A DNA stretch of 64,000 nucleotides from Enterobacter cloacae (GTDB taxonomy: Bacteria > Pseudomonadota > Gammaproteobacteria > Enterobacterales > Enterobacteriaceae), in assembly GCF_011078175.1 (NCBI RefSeq), contig NZ_JAALCJ010000006.1, positions 248,001 to 312,000 of the forward strand, given 5' to 3'. Position 1 is the stretch's first letter, and each line of letters begins with the position of its first letter. A model generated the notes under the pieces. The model was given only the letters and a program-made list of their open reading frames with translations. It did no database searches and had not been told where the DNA came from. The position numbers were made by a program, and so were the translations under genes. Positions 55,321 through 64,000 of this stretch are shown here, piece after piece.

Positions 55321-56037
55321 TTACTTCAACGTCCCCACCAGCGCCTTCCGGCTATCTTCCAGCGACACCACGCGTTTACACACGTCTTTGCCGAACTGCT
55401 GGAAATCGGCTTCCTGATTCTTCCACTCGTTCTGAATCGAGGTTTGCAGGCCGCCCAGGCTTCCCAGCACGCCCTGCAACGGATTACCGCCGCCTTTCAG
55501 CACCGCTTTGGCGCCCATCTCGTTGATGCTGTCCTGGAGAATGCCGCCCATTGCCTGGTTCACCAGCTGCTGACCGTCGGCACGCACCTGATCGATCGCC
55601 TTATAGTGGAACGTCAGGCCATCAGAGCGCGTCTCGATAATACGGTTCATCTGCTCTTTCAGCTGTTTATCCAGCTTCGTCAGGCGGGTGCGCATATTGC
55701 TGCTCTCCCCCACCTCTTTGGTGATGATTTTATCCAGCGCCACGCGGCTTTTCTCGACACGGGTCAGCGCGCCGTTGTTGATCCAGGGCAGCGCGGTACG
55801 CAACTCGGCCTGATAGTCCATCGCCTGCTCGCGCTGGGCAGCCGTCAGGTTTTGTGGTTTGCCGTTAAAGGTCACGTTGCCATCCGGCGTAATCACCAGA
55901 TTGCCATTCTCGCCTTTAACCTGCACGGTTTGCGGACTCAGCACCACGTCATCACGCGGGGTAACGCTACATTTATACTCCGCATGAGCGGTGGATCCGA
56001 TTGCCAGTAAAGCAACAGCCAGCAACGTTTTGCGCAT
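55321..56037 (-). CDS. yggN: DUF2884 family periplasmic protein YggN
   Basis: 238 residues from the ATG at 56037 (E. coli 239). A signal peptide (MRKTLLAVALLAIGSTAHA, then EYKC) sends it to the periplasm. The mature part is helical with no known catalytic motif. The longer in-frame upstream start would bury the signal peptide and was not used. The function is unknown. It lies downstream of yggL on the same strand. Confidence 0.92.
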   Translation of the reverse strand: MRKTLLAVALLAIGSTAHAEYKCSVTPRDDVVLSPQTVQVKGENGNLVITPDGNVTFNGKPQNLTAAQREQAMDYQAELRTALPWINNGALTRVEKSRVALDKIITKEVGESSNMRTRLTKLDKQLKEQMNRIIETRSDGLTFHYKAIDQVRADGQQLVNQAMGGILQDSINEMGAKAVLKGGGNPLQGVLGSLGGLQTSIQNEWKNQEADFQQFGKDVCKRVVSLEDSRKALVGTLK

Positions 56038-56093
56038 CTTTAACACTCCCTCAGACAAAATGGGCCAGCTAATGCTGGCCCTTGACTGCTTTA

Positions 56094-56420
56094 TTAGTCC
56101 CACCAAACGTCGAAAAGTTCGCTGACGCGGACATCTTCCAGTTTGTGGTCTTCAAGCCATTTGCGTACCAGCGCCTGATGTTCTTCGGTGCATTTCCCCA
56201 CTTCCTGGGTGCAAATCAGACCTTCCCACGCCAGATAGCCGCTACCGTCGAAGGCCAGCTTGTTTGGCTCGATCACCTCGTTGATGAACGCATCAACGTC
56301 CTGATCGATCTGTTCTACACTGGTGCCTTCCGGGAAACGCCAGGCAACGGAGAAACCCACTTCCTGGAATTCGTCGATGTGCATCTTTTTACGCAGACGA
56401 CGGCTACGATTCTTTGCCAT
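56094..56420 (-). CDS. yggL: YggL family 50S ribosome-associated protein
   Basis: 108 residues from ATG 56420, E. coli length. Strongly basic N terminus ([19 protein letters not shown]) and acidic remainder, DUF469 family. Ribosome association is known for family members. Its ATG shares one base with the trmB stop (TAATG), so it is translationally coupled to trmB. Confidence 0.94.
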   Translation of the reverse strand: MAKNRSRRLRKKMHIDEFQEVGFSVAWRFPEGTSVEQIDQDVDAFINEVIEPNKLAFDGSGYLAWEGLICTQEVGKCTEEHQALVRKWLEDHKLEDVRVSELFDVWWD

Positions 56421-57139
56421 TATTTCACCCTCTCGAACATTAAGTCCCATACGCCGTGACCAAGACGATGGCCACGCTGTTCAAATTTTGTCACCGGACG
56501 TGAATCCGGACGCGGTACGTAGTCGTTGCTTTCAGACTGGTTTTTATACCCGTCCAGCGACGACATCACTTCCAGCATATGTTCCGCATAAGGTTGCCAG
56601 TCGGTCGCCATGTGGAAGACGCCGCCCAGCTTAAGCTTACTTTTTACCAGCTCGGCAAACGGTGCCTGAACGATACGGCGTTTATTATGACGCGCTTTGT
56701 GCCACGGGTCAGGGAAAAAGAGCTGAACCATGTTCAAAGAATTGTCAGGAATCATTTTATGCAGCACTTCCACCGCGTCATGACACATGACGCGCAGGTT
56801 CTCAACGCCTTCTTCATGGGCCGTTGCCAGGCACGCGCCGACGCCCGGTGAGTGTACTTCAATACCGAGGAAATTCTGCTCCGGGCGAGCCTTCGCCATG
56901 GTCACCAGCGAGGTGCCCATACCAAAGCCGATCTCCAGGGTCACTGGCGCATCGCGACCGAACAGGTCGGTAAAGTCGAGCGGCTGCTCGCTGAACTCAA
57001 CGCCCATCACCGGCCAGTAGTTGTCCAGCGCGTGTTGCTGCCCTTTTGTCAGGCGGCCCTGACGACGGACAAAGCTGCGAATACGGCGCAGCGGGCGACC
57101 GTTTTCATCAAATTCCGGTGAAATGACGTCGTTTTTCAT
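56420..57139 (-). CDS. trmB: tRNA (guanine-N7-)-methyltransferase
   Basis: 239 residues from ATG 57139, as in E. coli. It methylates G46 of tRNA with SAM. The SAM-binding motif [10 protein letters not shown] and the family block [16 protein letters not shown] are intact. It is the first gene of trmB-yggL and is divergent from mutY. An upstream in-frame ATG at 57181 was not chosen. Confidence 0.96.
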   Translation of the reverse strand: MKNDVISPEFDENGRPLRRIRSFVRRQGRLTKGQQHALDNYWPVMGVEFSEQPLDFTDLFGRDAPVTLEIGFGMGTSLVTMAKARPEQNFLGIEVHSPGVGACLATAHEEGVENLRVMCHDAVEVLHKMIPDNSLNMVQLFFPDPWHKARHNKRRIVQAPFAELVKSKLKLGGVFHMATDWQPYAEHMLEVMSSLDGYKNQSESNDYVPRPDSRPVTKFEQRGHRLGHGVWDLMFERVK

Positions 57140-57283
57140 AAAAGAGTTGTCTGCTTGTGAGAATGTTCGGGAAACGGGCATTATCCAAAGTTAAGGCGTC
57201 TATGCAAGCATGGGAAAGATCCGGTTTACAGCAGATTGACGCTGTGCTGCAATCTGCGTCCCTGATTATGCGAATCGATGACC

Positions 57284-58336
57284 ATGCAAGCCTCTCAATT
57301 TTCAGCCCAGGTGCTGGACTGGTACGACAAATACGGGCGTAAAACCCTGCCCTGGCAAATTGAAAAAACGCCTTACAAAGTATGGCTCTCTGAAGTGATG
57401 TTGCAACAAACGCAGGTCGCGACGGTCATTCCTTACTTCGAGCGTTTTATGGCGCGCTTCCCGACAATCACCGATCTGGCAAACGCCCCGCTGGACGAGG
57501 TACTTCACCTGTGGACAGGCCTCGGCTATTACGCCCGCGCGCGCAACCTGCACAAAGCCGCACAGCAGGTCGCCACCCGCCACAACGGTAAATTCCCGGA
57601 GACCTTTGACGAGGTGGCGGACTTGCCCGGCGTCGGGCGTTCAACCGCAGGCGCAATCCTCTCCCTCTCTTTAGGCAAACATTTCCCTATTCTCGACGGC
57701 AACGTCAAGCGCGTGCTCGCACGCTGCTACGCGGTAGATGGCTGGCCGGGAAAGAAAGAGGTTGAGAAACGCCTGTGGGAGATCAGTGAAGCGGTCACTC
57801 CGGCGAAGGGGGTAGAGCGTTTTAACCAGGCGATGATGGATCTGGGCGCGATGGTCTGCACTCGTTCAAAACCAAAGTGCGAACTCTGCCCGGTAAACAA
57901 CCTCTGCGTGGCCTATGCAAACCACACCTGGGCGCAGTATCCGGGGAAAAAACCGAAGCAGACGCTGCCTGAACGCACCGGGTTCATGCTGCTGATGCAG
58001 CATGGCGACGAGGTATTTCTCGCCCAACGCCCGCCGAGTGGCCTGTGGGGTGGTCTATACTGCTTCCCACAGTTTGAGGATGAAGCCTCACTTCGGGCAT
58101 GGCTTGAACAGCGCGGCATTGCGGCCGATACCCTGACGCAACTCAACGCGTTCCGTCATACCTTCAGCCATTTCCATCTGGATATTGTGCCGATGTGGCT
58201 TCCCGTGTCCTCACTCACGTCGTGCATGGATGAAGGCACCGCTCTCTGGTATAACTTAGCGCAACCGCCATCAGTCGGGCTGGCGGCTCCCGTGGAGCGC
58301 CTGTTACAGCAATTACGTGTCGGTGCAATGGTTTAG
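57284..58336 (+). CDS. mutY: Adenine DNA glycosylase MutY
   Basis: 350 residues from ATG 57284 (an ATG two codons earlier is also possible). It removes adenine mispaired with 8-oxoguanine. The helix-hairpin-helix [11 protein letters not shown] is followed by the catalytic Asp in ILDGNVKRV. The [4Fe-4S] ligands are C-x6-C-x2-C-x5-C ([17 protein letters not shown]), and the C-terminal domain is NUDIX-like. It is followed by yggX 26 bases downstream, a conserved pairing of oxidative damage genes. Confidence 0.97.
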   Translation: MQASQFSAQVLDWYDKYGRKTLPWQIEKTPYKVWLSEVMLQQTQVATVIPYFERFMARFPTITDLANAPLDEVLHLWTGLGYYARARNLHKAAQQVATRHNGKFPETFDEVADLPGVGRSTAGAILSLSLGKHFPILDGNVKRVLARCYAVDGWPGKKEVEKRLWEISEAVTPAKGVERFNQAMMDLGAMVCTRSKPKCELCPVNNLCVAYANHTWAQYPGKKPKQTLPERTGFMLLMQHGDEVFLAQRPPSGLWGGLYCFPQFEDEASLRAWLEQRGIAADTLTQLNAFRHTFSHFHLDIVPMWLPVSSLTSCMDEGTALWYNLAQPPSVGLAAPVERLLQQLRVGAMV

Positions 58337-58362
58337 CATCGCCAAGACAAAGAGGAATGAGT

Positions 58363-59836
<1,474 letters not shown>

Positions 59837-59846
59837 AACCGACATC

Positions 59847-59921
59847 CCCTCACCCTACCCTCTCCCACAGGGAGAGGGTGTTCAAGTGCCCTCTCCCCGT
59901 GGGAGAGGGCCAGGGTGAGGG
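59847..59921. repeat. Inverted pair of CCCTCTCCC-type repeats between mltC and nupG
   Basis: Units at 59847-59879 and 59889-59921 in opposite orientation, 9 bases apart, starting 10 bases after the mltC stop. The rest of the 283-base gap is AT-rich and holds the nupG promoter. Confidence 0.9.
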
Positions 59922-59959
59922 CATCAGACCGCACCCATCTCATCCCATCCATACGAAAA

Positions 59960-59975
59960 TGCTATTTGCATCACA
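59960..59975. promoter_or_regulatory. CRP-like site upstream of nupG
   Basis: TGCTATTTGCATCACA matches the TCACA half fully and the TGTGA half at three of five positions. nupG is CRP, CytR and DeoR controlled in E. coli, so a CRP site is expected here. Location and motif only. Confidence 0.4.
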
Positions 59976-60119
59976 ATCCAGACTGCAAATTAATGTGGAT
60001 TGCATTTTTTTGCGGGAGGTAACAAAACATATTGTTGCCAGCTGATAAAATTGCATCAAATAACAACCCTGAATGTTCCTATAACAACATATCTCCCGCT
60101 CACTTGTGAGGAAAGTAAC

Positions 60120-61376
60120 ATGAACCTTAAGCTGCAGCTTAAAATCTTGTCGTTTCTGCAGTTCTGCCTGTGGGGTAGCTGGCTGACTACACTCGGCTCC
60201 TATATGTTTGTGACGCTGAAGTTCGATGGTGCGTCTATCGGTGCCGTCTACAGCTCGCTGGGTATTGCGGCTGTTTTCATGCCAACGCTGCTGGGCATCG
60301 TGGCGGATAAATGGCTAAGCGCGAAATGGCTGTATATGCTTTGCCATCTGGTGGGTGCGGGGACGCTGTTTATGGCGGCCGAGGTGACCACGCCGGGGGC
60401 GATGTTTATGGTGATTCTCCTTAACTCGCTGGCGTACATGCCAACGCTTGGGTTGATCAACACCATCTCCTACTACCGCCTGAAATCTGCCGGTCTGGAT
60501 ATCGTCACCGACTTCCCGCCAATCCGTATCTGGGGCACCATCGGCTTTATCATGGCGATGTGGGGCGTGAGCTTCGCGGGCTTCGAGCTGAGCCACATGC
60601 AGCTGTATATTGGGGCAGCGCTCTCCGTGCTGCTGGCGCTGTTCACCCTGACGCTGCCCACCATTCCGGTTTCAAACCAGCAGAAAAACCAGAGCTGGAG
60701 CACCATGCTCGGTCTGGACGCCTTCGCGCTGTTCAAAAACAAACGCATGGCGATCTTCTTCATCTTCTCCATGCTGCTGGGCGCGGAACTGCAAATCACC
60801 AACATGTTCGGGAACACTTTCCTGCACAGCTTCGATAACGATCCGCTGTTTGCCGGAAGTTTTATCGTTGAACACGCGTCGGTGATGATGTCCATCTCGC
60901 AGATCTCCGAGACGCTGTTCATCCTGACCATCCCGTTCTTCCTGAGCCGCTACGGCATCAAGAACGTCATGCTGATCAGTATCGCGGCATGGATGTTGCG
61001 CTTTGGCCTGTTCGCCTACGGCGACCCGAGCGCGTTCGGCACCGTGCTGCTGGTGCTGTCGATGATTGTTTACGGCTGCGCCTTCGACTTCTTCAACATC
61101 TCCGGTTCCGTGTTCGTGGAAAAAGAAGTGAAGCCTGAAATCCGCGCCAGCGCACAAGGCATGTTCCTGATGATGACCAACGGCTTCGGCTGTATTCTTG
61201 GCGGCGTGGTGAGCGGGAAAGTGGTTGAAATGTACACCACCAACGGCATCACCAACTGGCAGCCGGTGTGGCTGATCTTCGCGGCGTACTCGCTGGTGCT
61301 GTTCTTCGCGTTCATCGCGCTGTTCAAGTACAAGCACGTTCGTGAACCGCACGGCGCGCAGCCGATTGCGCATTGA
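60120..61376 (+). CDS. nupG: Nucleoside:proton symporter NupG
   Basis: 418 residues from ATG 60120, E. coli length and N terminus (MNLKLQLKILSF). MFS nucleoside:H+ symporter family with 12 hydrophobic segments, including LQFCLWGSWLTTLGSY in TM1. It imports purine and pyrimidine nucleosides. A longer in-frame start (60000) would add a polar stretch overlapping the promoter and was rejected. Confidence 0.97.
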   Translation: MNLKLQLKILSFLQFCLWGSWLTTLGSYMFVTLKFDGASIGAVYSSLGIAAVFMPTLLGIVADKWLSAKWLYMLCHLVGAGTLFMAAEVTTPGAMFMVILLNSLAYMPTLGLINTISYYRLKSAGLDIVTDFPPIRIWGTIGFIMAMWGVSFAGFELSHMQLYIGAALSVLLALFTLTLPTIPVSNQQKNQSWSTMLGLDAFALFKNKRMAIFFIFSMLLGAELQITNMFGNTFLHSFDNDPLFAGSFIVEHASVMMSISQISETLFILTIPFFLSRYGIKNVMLISIAAWMLRFGLFAYGDPSAFGTVLLVLSMIVYGCAFDFFNISGSVFVEKEVKPEIRASAQGMFLMMTNGFGCILGGVVSGKVVEMYTTNGITNWQPVWLIFAAYSLVLFFAFIALFKYKHVREPHGAQPIAH

Positions 61377-61391
61377 TCTTTGATGTGTTGT

Positions 61392-61423
61392 GCCCGGTGG
61401 CGGCTTCGCCTTGCCGGGCCTAC
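61392..61423. repeat. REP unit after nupG
   Basis: GCCCGGTGGCGGCTTCGCCT then TGCCGGGCCTAC, an A-type palindrome with a GTAG flank on the complementary strand. It is followed within 20 bases by a second unit that serves speC. Confidence 0.88.
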
Positions 61424-61433
61424 AAAAGCACAG

Positions 61434-61472
61434 AAAAAAGGCCGGGTGGCGCTAACGCTTACCCGGCCTACG
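61434..61472 (-). terminator. speC terminator built on a REP palindrome
   Basis: On the minus strand GTAGGCCGGGTAAGCG...CGCCACCCGGCC is followed by TTTTTT, directly after the speC stop. Confidence 0.85.
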
Positions 61473-61473
61473 T

Positions 61474-63612
61474 TCAGACATTCAATACGTATCCATACAG
61501 CCGCTTAATCCCATCCGCATCTTTCTCGCTGTAAACGCCCTGCAACTCTGGGGAGAAACCCGGCAGCATATTAATGCCCTCTTCCAGCGCCAGGAAATAG
61601 CGCTGTACTGCTCCGCCCCAGACTTCCCCCGGCACCACGCACAGTACGCCCGGCGGGTATGGCAGCGCACCTTCGGCGGCAATGCGCCCTTCGGCGTCAC
61701 GAATGCGTACCAGTTCCACGTTACCGCGAATATACTCCTGGTTTGCATCCTGCGGGTTCATCATCACGGCGGGCAGGCTCTCCTGGCGGAACATCGCCTT
61801 CTGCAAGTCCTTCACGTTAAAACTGACATAGAGATCATGCATCTCCTGGCACAGCTGACGGATCGTGTAGTCGCGGTAACGCACCGGATATTTCTGATAG
61901 ATGGTCGGCAGCACGTCCGCGAGCGACGTGTCGTCTTCAATATGCTGTTCAAACTGCCCCAGCATTGCTACCAGTTGCGCCAGCTTCTCGCTGCTTTCGG
62001 CGGGTGTCAGCAGGAACAGGATGGAGTTGAGATCGCACTTCTCCGGCACAATGCCGTTTTCGCGCAGGTAGTGGGCGAGAATGGTCGCCGGAATGCCGAA
62101 ATCGGTATAGTGCCCTGTTTCAGCATCAATGCCCGGCGTGGTCAGCAGCAGCTTGCACGGATCGACGAAATACTGCTCGCGGGCATAGCCTTCAAAACCG
62201 TGCCATTTTGCACCTGGTTCAAAGCTAAAGAAGCGACGCTCGCTGGCAATGACCTGCGTAGGGTGATCCTGCCATGGACGCCCCGCCACCACCGGTGGGA
62301 TAAACGGTTTAATCATATTACAGTTGGCGATAATGGCCTTGCGCGCTTCAATGCCAAGCTCGACACACTCCGCCCACAGCCTGCGTCCGCTCTCGCCCTC
62401 GTGGATCTTGGCGTTCACATCCAGCGCCGCAAACAGCGGGTAAAACGGGCTGGTGGAGGCATGCAGCATGAACGCATTGTTCAGCCGCTTGTGCGGGCAG
62501 AAACGCGTCTGACCGCGAATATGGTTATCCTTTTTATGGATCTGCGACGTTTGCGAGAACCCGGCCTGCTGCTTATGGACCGACTGGGTCACGAAAATAC
62601 CCGGATCGTTCTCGTTCAGTTCCAGCAAAAGCGGCGACGTTTCCGCCATCATCGGGATAAATTGCTCGTAGCCGACCCAGGCGGAGTCAAACAGGATGTA
62701 GTCGCAAAGGTGACCGATCTTGTCGATCACCTGGCGGGCGTTGTAGATCGTACCGTCGTAGGTGCCGAGCTGGATGATCGCCAGGCGGAACGGGCGCGCC
62801 TCGGCGGCTTTCTGCGGCGCGACGTCACGGATCAGTTCCCGCAGCCAGGCCTCATCAAAGCAGTGTTCATCAATCCCGCCGATAAAACCAAACGGATTAC
62901 GGGCTGCCTCAAGATAGACAGGCGTTGCCCCGGCCTGGATCAGCGCCCCATGATGGTTGGACTTATGGTTGTTGCGGTCGAACAGTACCAGGTCGCCGCG
63001 GGTCAGCAGCGCATTGGTCACCACTTTATTGGCCGCCGACGTGCCGTTCAGCACGAAGTAGGTTTTATCCGCGTTGAACACTTTCGCCGCGAACTTTTGC
63101 GCGTGCTTGGCAGAACCTTCGTGGATCAGCAAATCACCGAGCTTCACGTCGGCATTGCACATATCGGCACGAAACACGTTTTCACCGAAGAAGTCGTAAA
63201 ACTGCCGTCCCGCCGGGTGTTTTTTGAAAAAGGCACCGTGCTGGTGTCCAGGACAGGCAAAGGTGCTGTTTCCCATCGCCACATACTGGCTCAGGGTGTC
63301 AAAAAAGGGTGGCAGCAGGTTCTCTTCATACCGGCAGGCGGCAGATTCCAGTTCCAGCAATTCCTGTGCTTTACCCGAGATGATCGCCGTGACACCCTCT
63401 GGCACCTCTCCTGGCTCTGTTGAGAACATAAATACCGGTAACTGAAAGCCCGTCCGCTTCAGCAACGCGAGAATGCCGCTGTAGCTTTCAACAACCGTAA
63501 TGACGACTGCCGCCACATCGGTGAAGTCGGTGTTATCCAGCATAACCTTTTCGCGATGCGTAGAAACTTTAGATACCAGCTCACGGCTGACGGCAATTTT
63601 CATGGTTTTCAT
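61474..63612 (-). CDS. speC: Ornithine decarboxylase, constitutive
   Basis: 712 residues from ATG 63612 (E. coli 711). PLP-dependent Orn/Lys/Arg decarboxylase with an N-terminal wing domain (response-regulator-like), PLP-binding core with TFACPGHQHG and the lysine in SVHKQQAGFSQT, and a C-terminal domain ending VYSEKDADG. It makes putrescine directly from ornithine, complementing speA/speB in this window. The frame continues upstream. An ATG at 63669 has a better-placed AAGGTGA and would give 731 residues, so the true start needs proof. Two hairpins lie in this leader. Confidence 0.95.
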   Translation of the reverse strand: MKTMKIAVSRELVSKVSTHREKVMLDNTDFTDVAAVVITVVESYSGILALLKRTGFQLPVFMFSTEPGEVPEGVTAIISGKAQELLELESAACRYEENLLPPFFDTLSQYVAMGNSTFACPGHQHGAFFKKHPAGRQFYDFFGENVFRADMCNADVKLGDLLIHEGSAKHAQKFAAKVFNADKTYFVLNGTSAANKVVTNALLTRGDLVLFDRNNHKSNHHGALIQAGATPVYLEAARNPFGFIGGIDEHCFDEAWLRELIRDVAPQKAAEARPFRLAIIQLGTYDGTIYNARQVIDKIGHLCDYILFDSAWVGYEQFIPMMAETSPLLLELNENDPGIFVTQSVHKQQAGFSQTSQIHKKDNHIRGQTRFCPHKRLNNAFMLHASTSPFYPLFAALDVNAKIHEGESGRRLWAECVELGIEARKAIIANCNMIKPFIPPVVAGRPWQDHPTQVIASERRFFSFEPGAKWHGFEGYAREQYFVDPCKLLLTTPGIDAETGHYTDFGIPATILAHYLRENGIVPEKCDLNSILFLLTPAESSEKLAQLVAMLGQFEQHIEDDTSLADVLPTIYQKYPVRYRDYTIRQLCQEMHDLYVSFNVKDLQKAMFRQESLPAVMMNPQDANQEYIRGNVELVRIRDAEGRIAAEGALPYPPGVLCVVPGEVWGGAVQRYFLALEEGINMLPGFSPELQGVYSEKDADGIKRLYGYVLNV

Positions 63613-63626
63613 AAGCGCAAATACCC

Positions 63627-63690
63627 TCACCGAACGGTGAGACAGGAAGGAGAAAATTCGCGCAATCATGTCACCTTTTATTTTAAGGTG
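63627..63690 (-). promoter_or_regulatory. Two inverted repeats in the speC leader
   Basis: CTCACCG-AA-CGGTGAG (63627-63642) lies 15 bases before the chosen speC start. CACCTT-N7-AAGGTG (63672-63690) covers the possible Shine-Dalgarno of the upstream ATG at 63669. Both could influence initiation. Confidence 0.4.
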
Positions 63691-63793
63691 CAAGAAGGAA
63701 TCAGTATGCGTTACGCCTCCCAAAGCTAAGCGTAATCAGGGACGGACGTGTCATAATCATGCAATGCCAGTGCTTAAATAACAGGAGTTAAAC

Positions 63794-64000
63794 GTGGTAA
63801 TTGGACCCTTTATCAATGCGGGAGCCGTATTGCTGGGCGGTGTACTTGGGGCAGTATTAAGTCAGCGCTTGCCGGAGCGTATTCGCGTCTCCATGCCCTC
63901 TATTTTTGGCCTGGCGTCGTTAGGGATTGGTATCCTTTTAGTGGTGAAATGCGCCAACCTGCCGGTGATGGTACTGGCGACCCTGCTCGGCGCGCTGATC
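63794..64000 (+). CDS. yqgA: DUF554 membrane protein YqgA, 3' end beyond window
   Basis: First 69 codons, starting at GTG 63794 with AGGAG six bases upstream. The N terminus MVIGPFINAGAVLLGGVLG and the segment LPERIRVSMPSIFGLASLGIG match the YqgA/DUF554 family. At least two hydrophobic helices are visible, so an inner-membrane protein; full E. coli YqgA is about 235 residues. The function is unknown. It is divergent from speC, as in E. coli. Confidence 0.9.
   Translation, partial: MVIGPFINAGAVLLGGVLGAVLSQRLPERIRVSMPSIFGLASLGIGILLVVKCANLPVMVLATLLGALI

Noticed and set aside
61837-63423. 528-codon open frame antisense to speC
   Set aside because: High-G+C shadow of speC with no domain similarity or ribosome binding site; speC matches a known family over its full length.

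Overview
The window is a piece of an enterobacterial chromosome. It is most like Enterobacter or a close relative (Leclercia, Lelliottia, Klebsiella group). Gene order and protein lengths follow the E. coli ygfF-gcv-serA-fbaA-tktA-speB/A-metK-galP-mutY-speC backbone almost gene for gene, with moderately high G+C and two families of short palindromic intergenic repeats. No tRNA, rRNA, insertion sequence, prophage or CRISPR array was seen. One housekeeping ncRNA (6S RNA) is present.

Layout. 1-1.7 kb: end of a copper-tolerance thiol-disulfide pair (scsC, partial; scsD) and the reductase ygfF. 1.8-6.3 kb: glycine cleavage operon gcvTHP, minus strand. 6.7-11 kb: ubiI-ubiH-pepP-ygfB, minus strand, with stop/start overlaps. 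11.2-12.3 kb: zapA, ssrS (6S RNA), ygfA. 12.4-17.1 kb: serA, rpiA, argP, yggE, argO. 17.3-24.1 kb: mscS, then central carbon genes fbaA, pgk, epd and tktA. 24.3 kb: lipoprotein protease loiP.

25.1-39.5 kb is the accessory part. A catabolic island sits exactly between loiP and speB, which are neighbours in E. coli. Fourteen minus-strand genes run as one tight unit: Rieske ferredoxin, a 102-residue partner, Rieske oxygenase alpha subunit, SDR, IclR regulator, VOC/extradiol-type dioxygenase, FAD ferredoxin reductase, MFS transporter, cupin, alpha/beta hydrolase, atypical SDR, aspartate dehydrogenase, aldehyde dehydrogenase and a TPP-dependent enzyme. A second MFS transporter is divergent. Together they form an oxygenase electron chain with ring-opening, hydrolytic, decarboxylating and aldehyde-oxidising steps. 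An aromatic or N-heterocyclic acid is the likely substrate; an indole-acetate (iad-type) substrate is one hypothesis. The VOC gene carries an in-frame amber codon, and the divergent promoter region holds three copies of a 16-bp inverted repeat that are probable operators.

39.5-46.3 kb: speB, speA and leader ORF yqgB (putrescine from arginine), metK with MetJ boxes, and galP with perfect GalR/GalS and CRP sites. 46.4-53.7 kb: sprT, endA, rsmE, gshB, yqgE, ruvX, yggR (minus), yggS, yggT, yggU, rdgB, and hemW from 53.7 kb. 54.9 kb: a DUF559 (Vsr-like) gene where E. coli has yggM-ansB. 55.3-59.8 kb: yggN, yggL, trmB (minus), then mutY, yggX, mltC (plus). 60.1-64 kb: nupG, speC and the start of yqgA.

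Relative to E. coli, scpABC/argK/ygfI (argP-yggE), the genes between epd and tktA, sibC (ygfA-serA) and yggM-ansB are absent from these positions. These comparisons rest on remembered E. coli gene order, not on a search.
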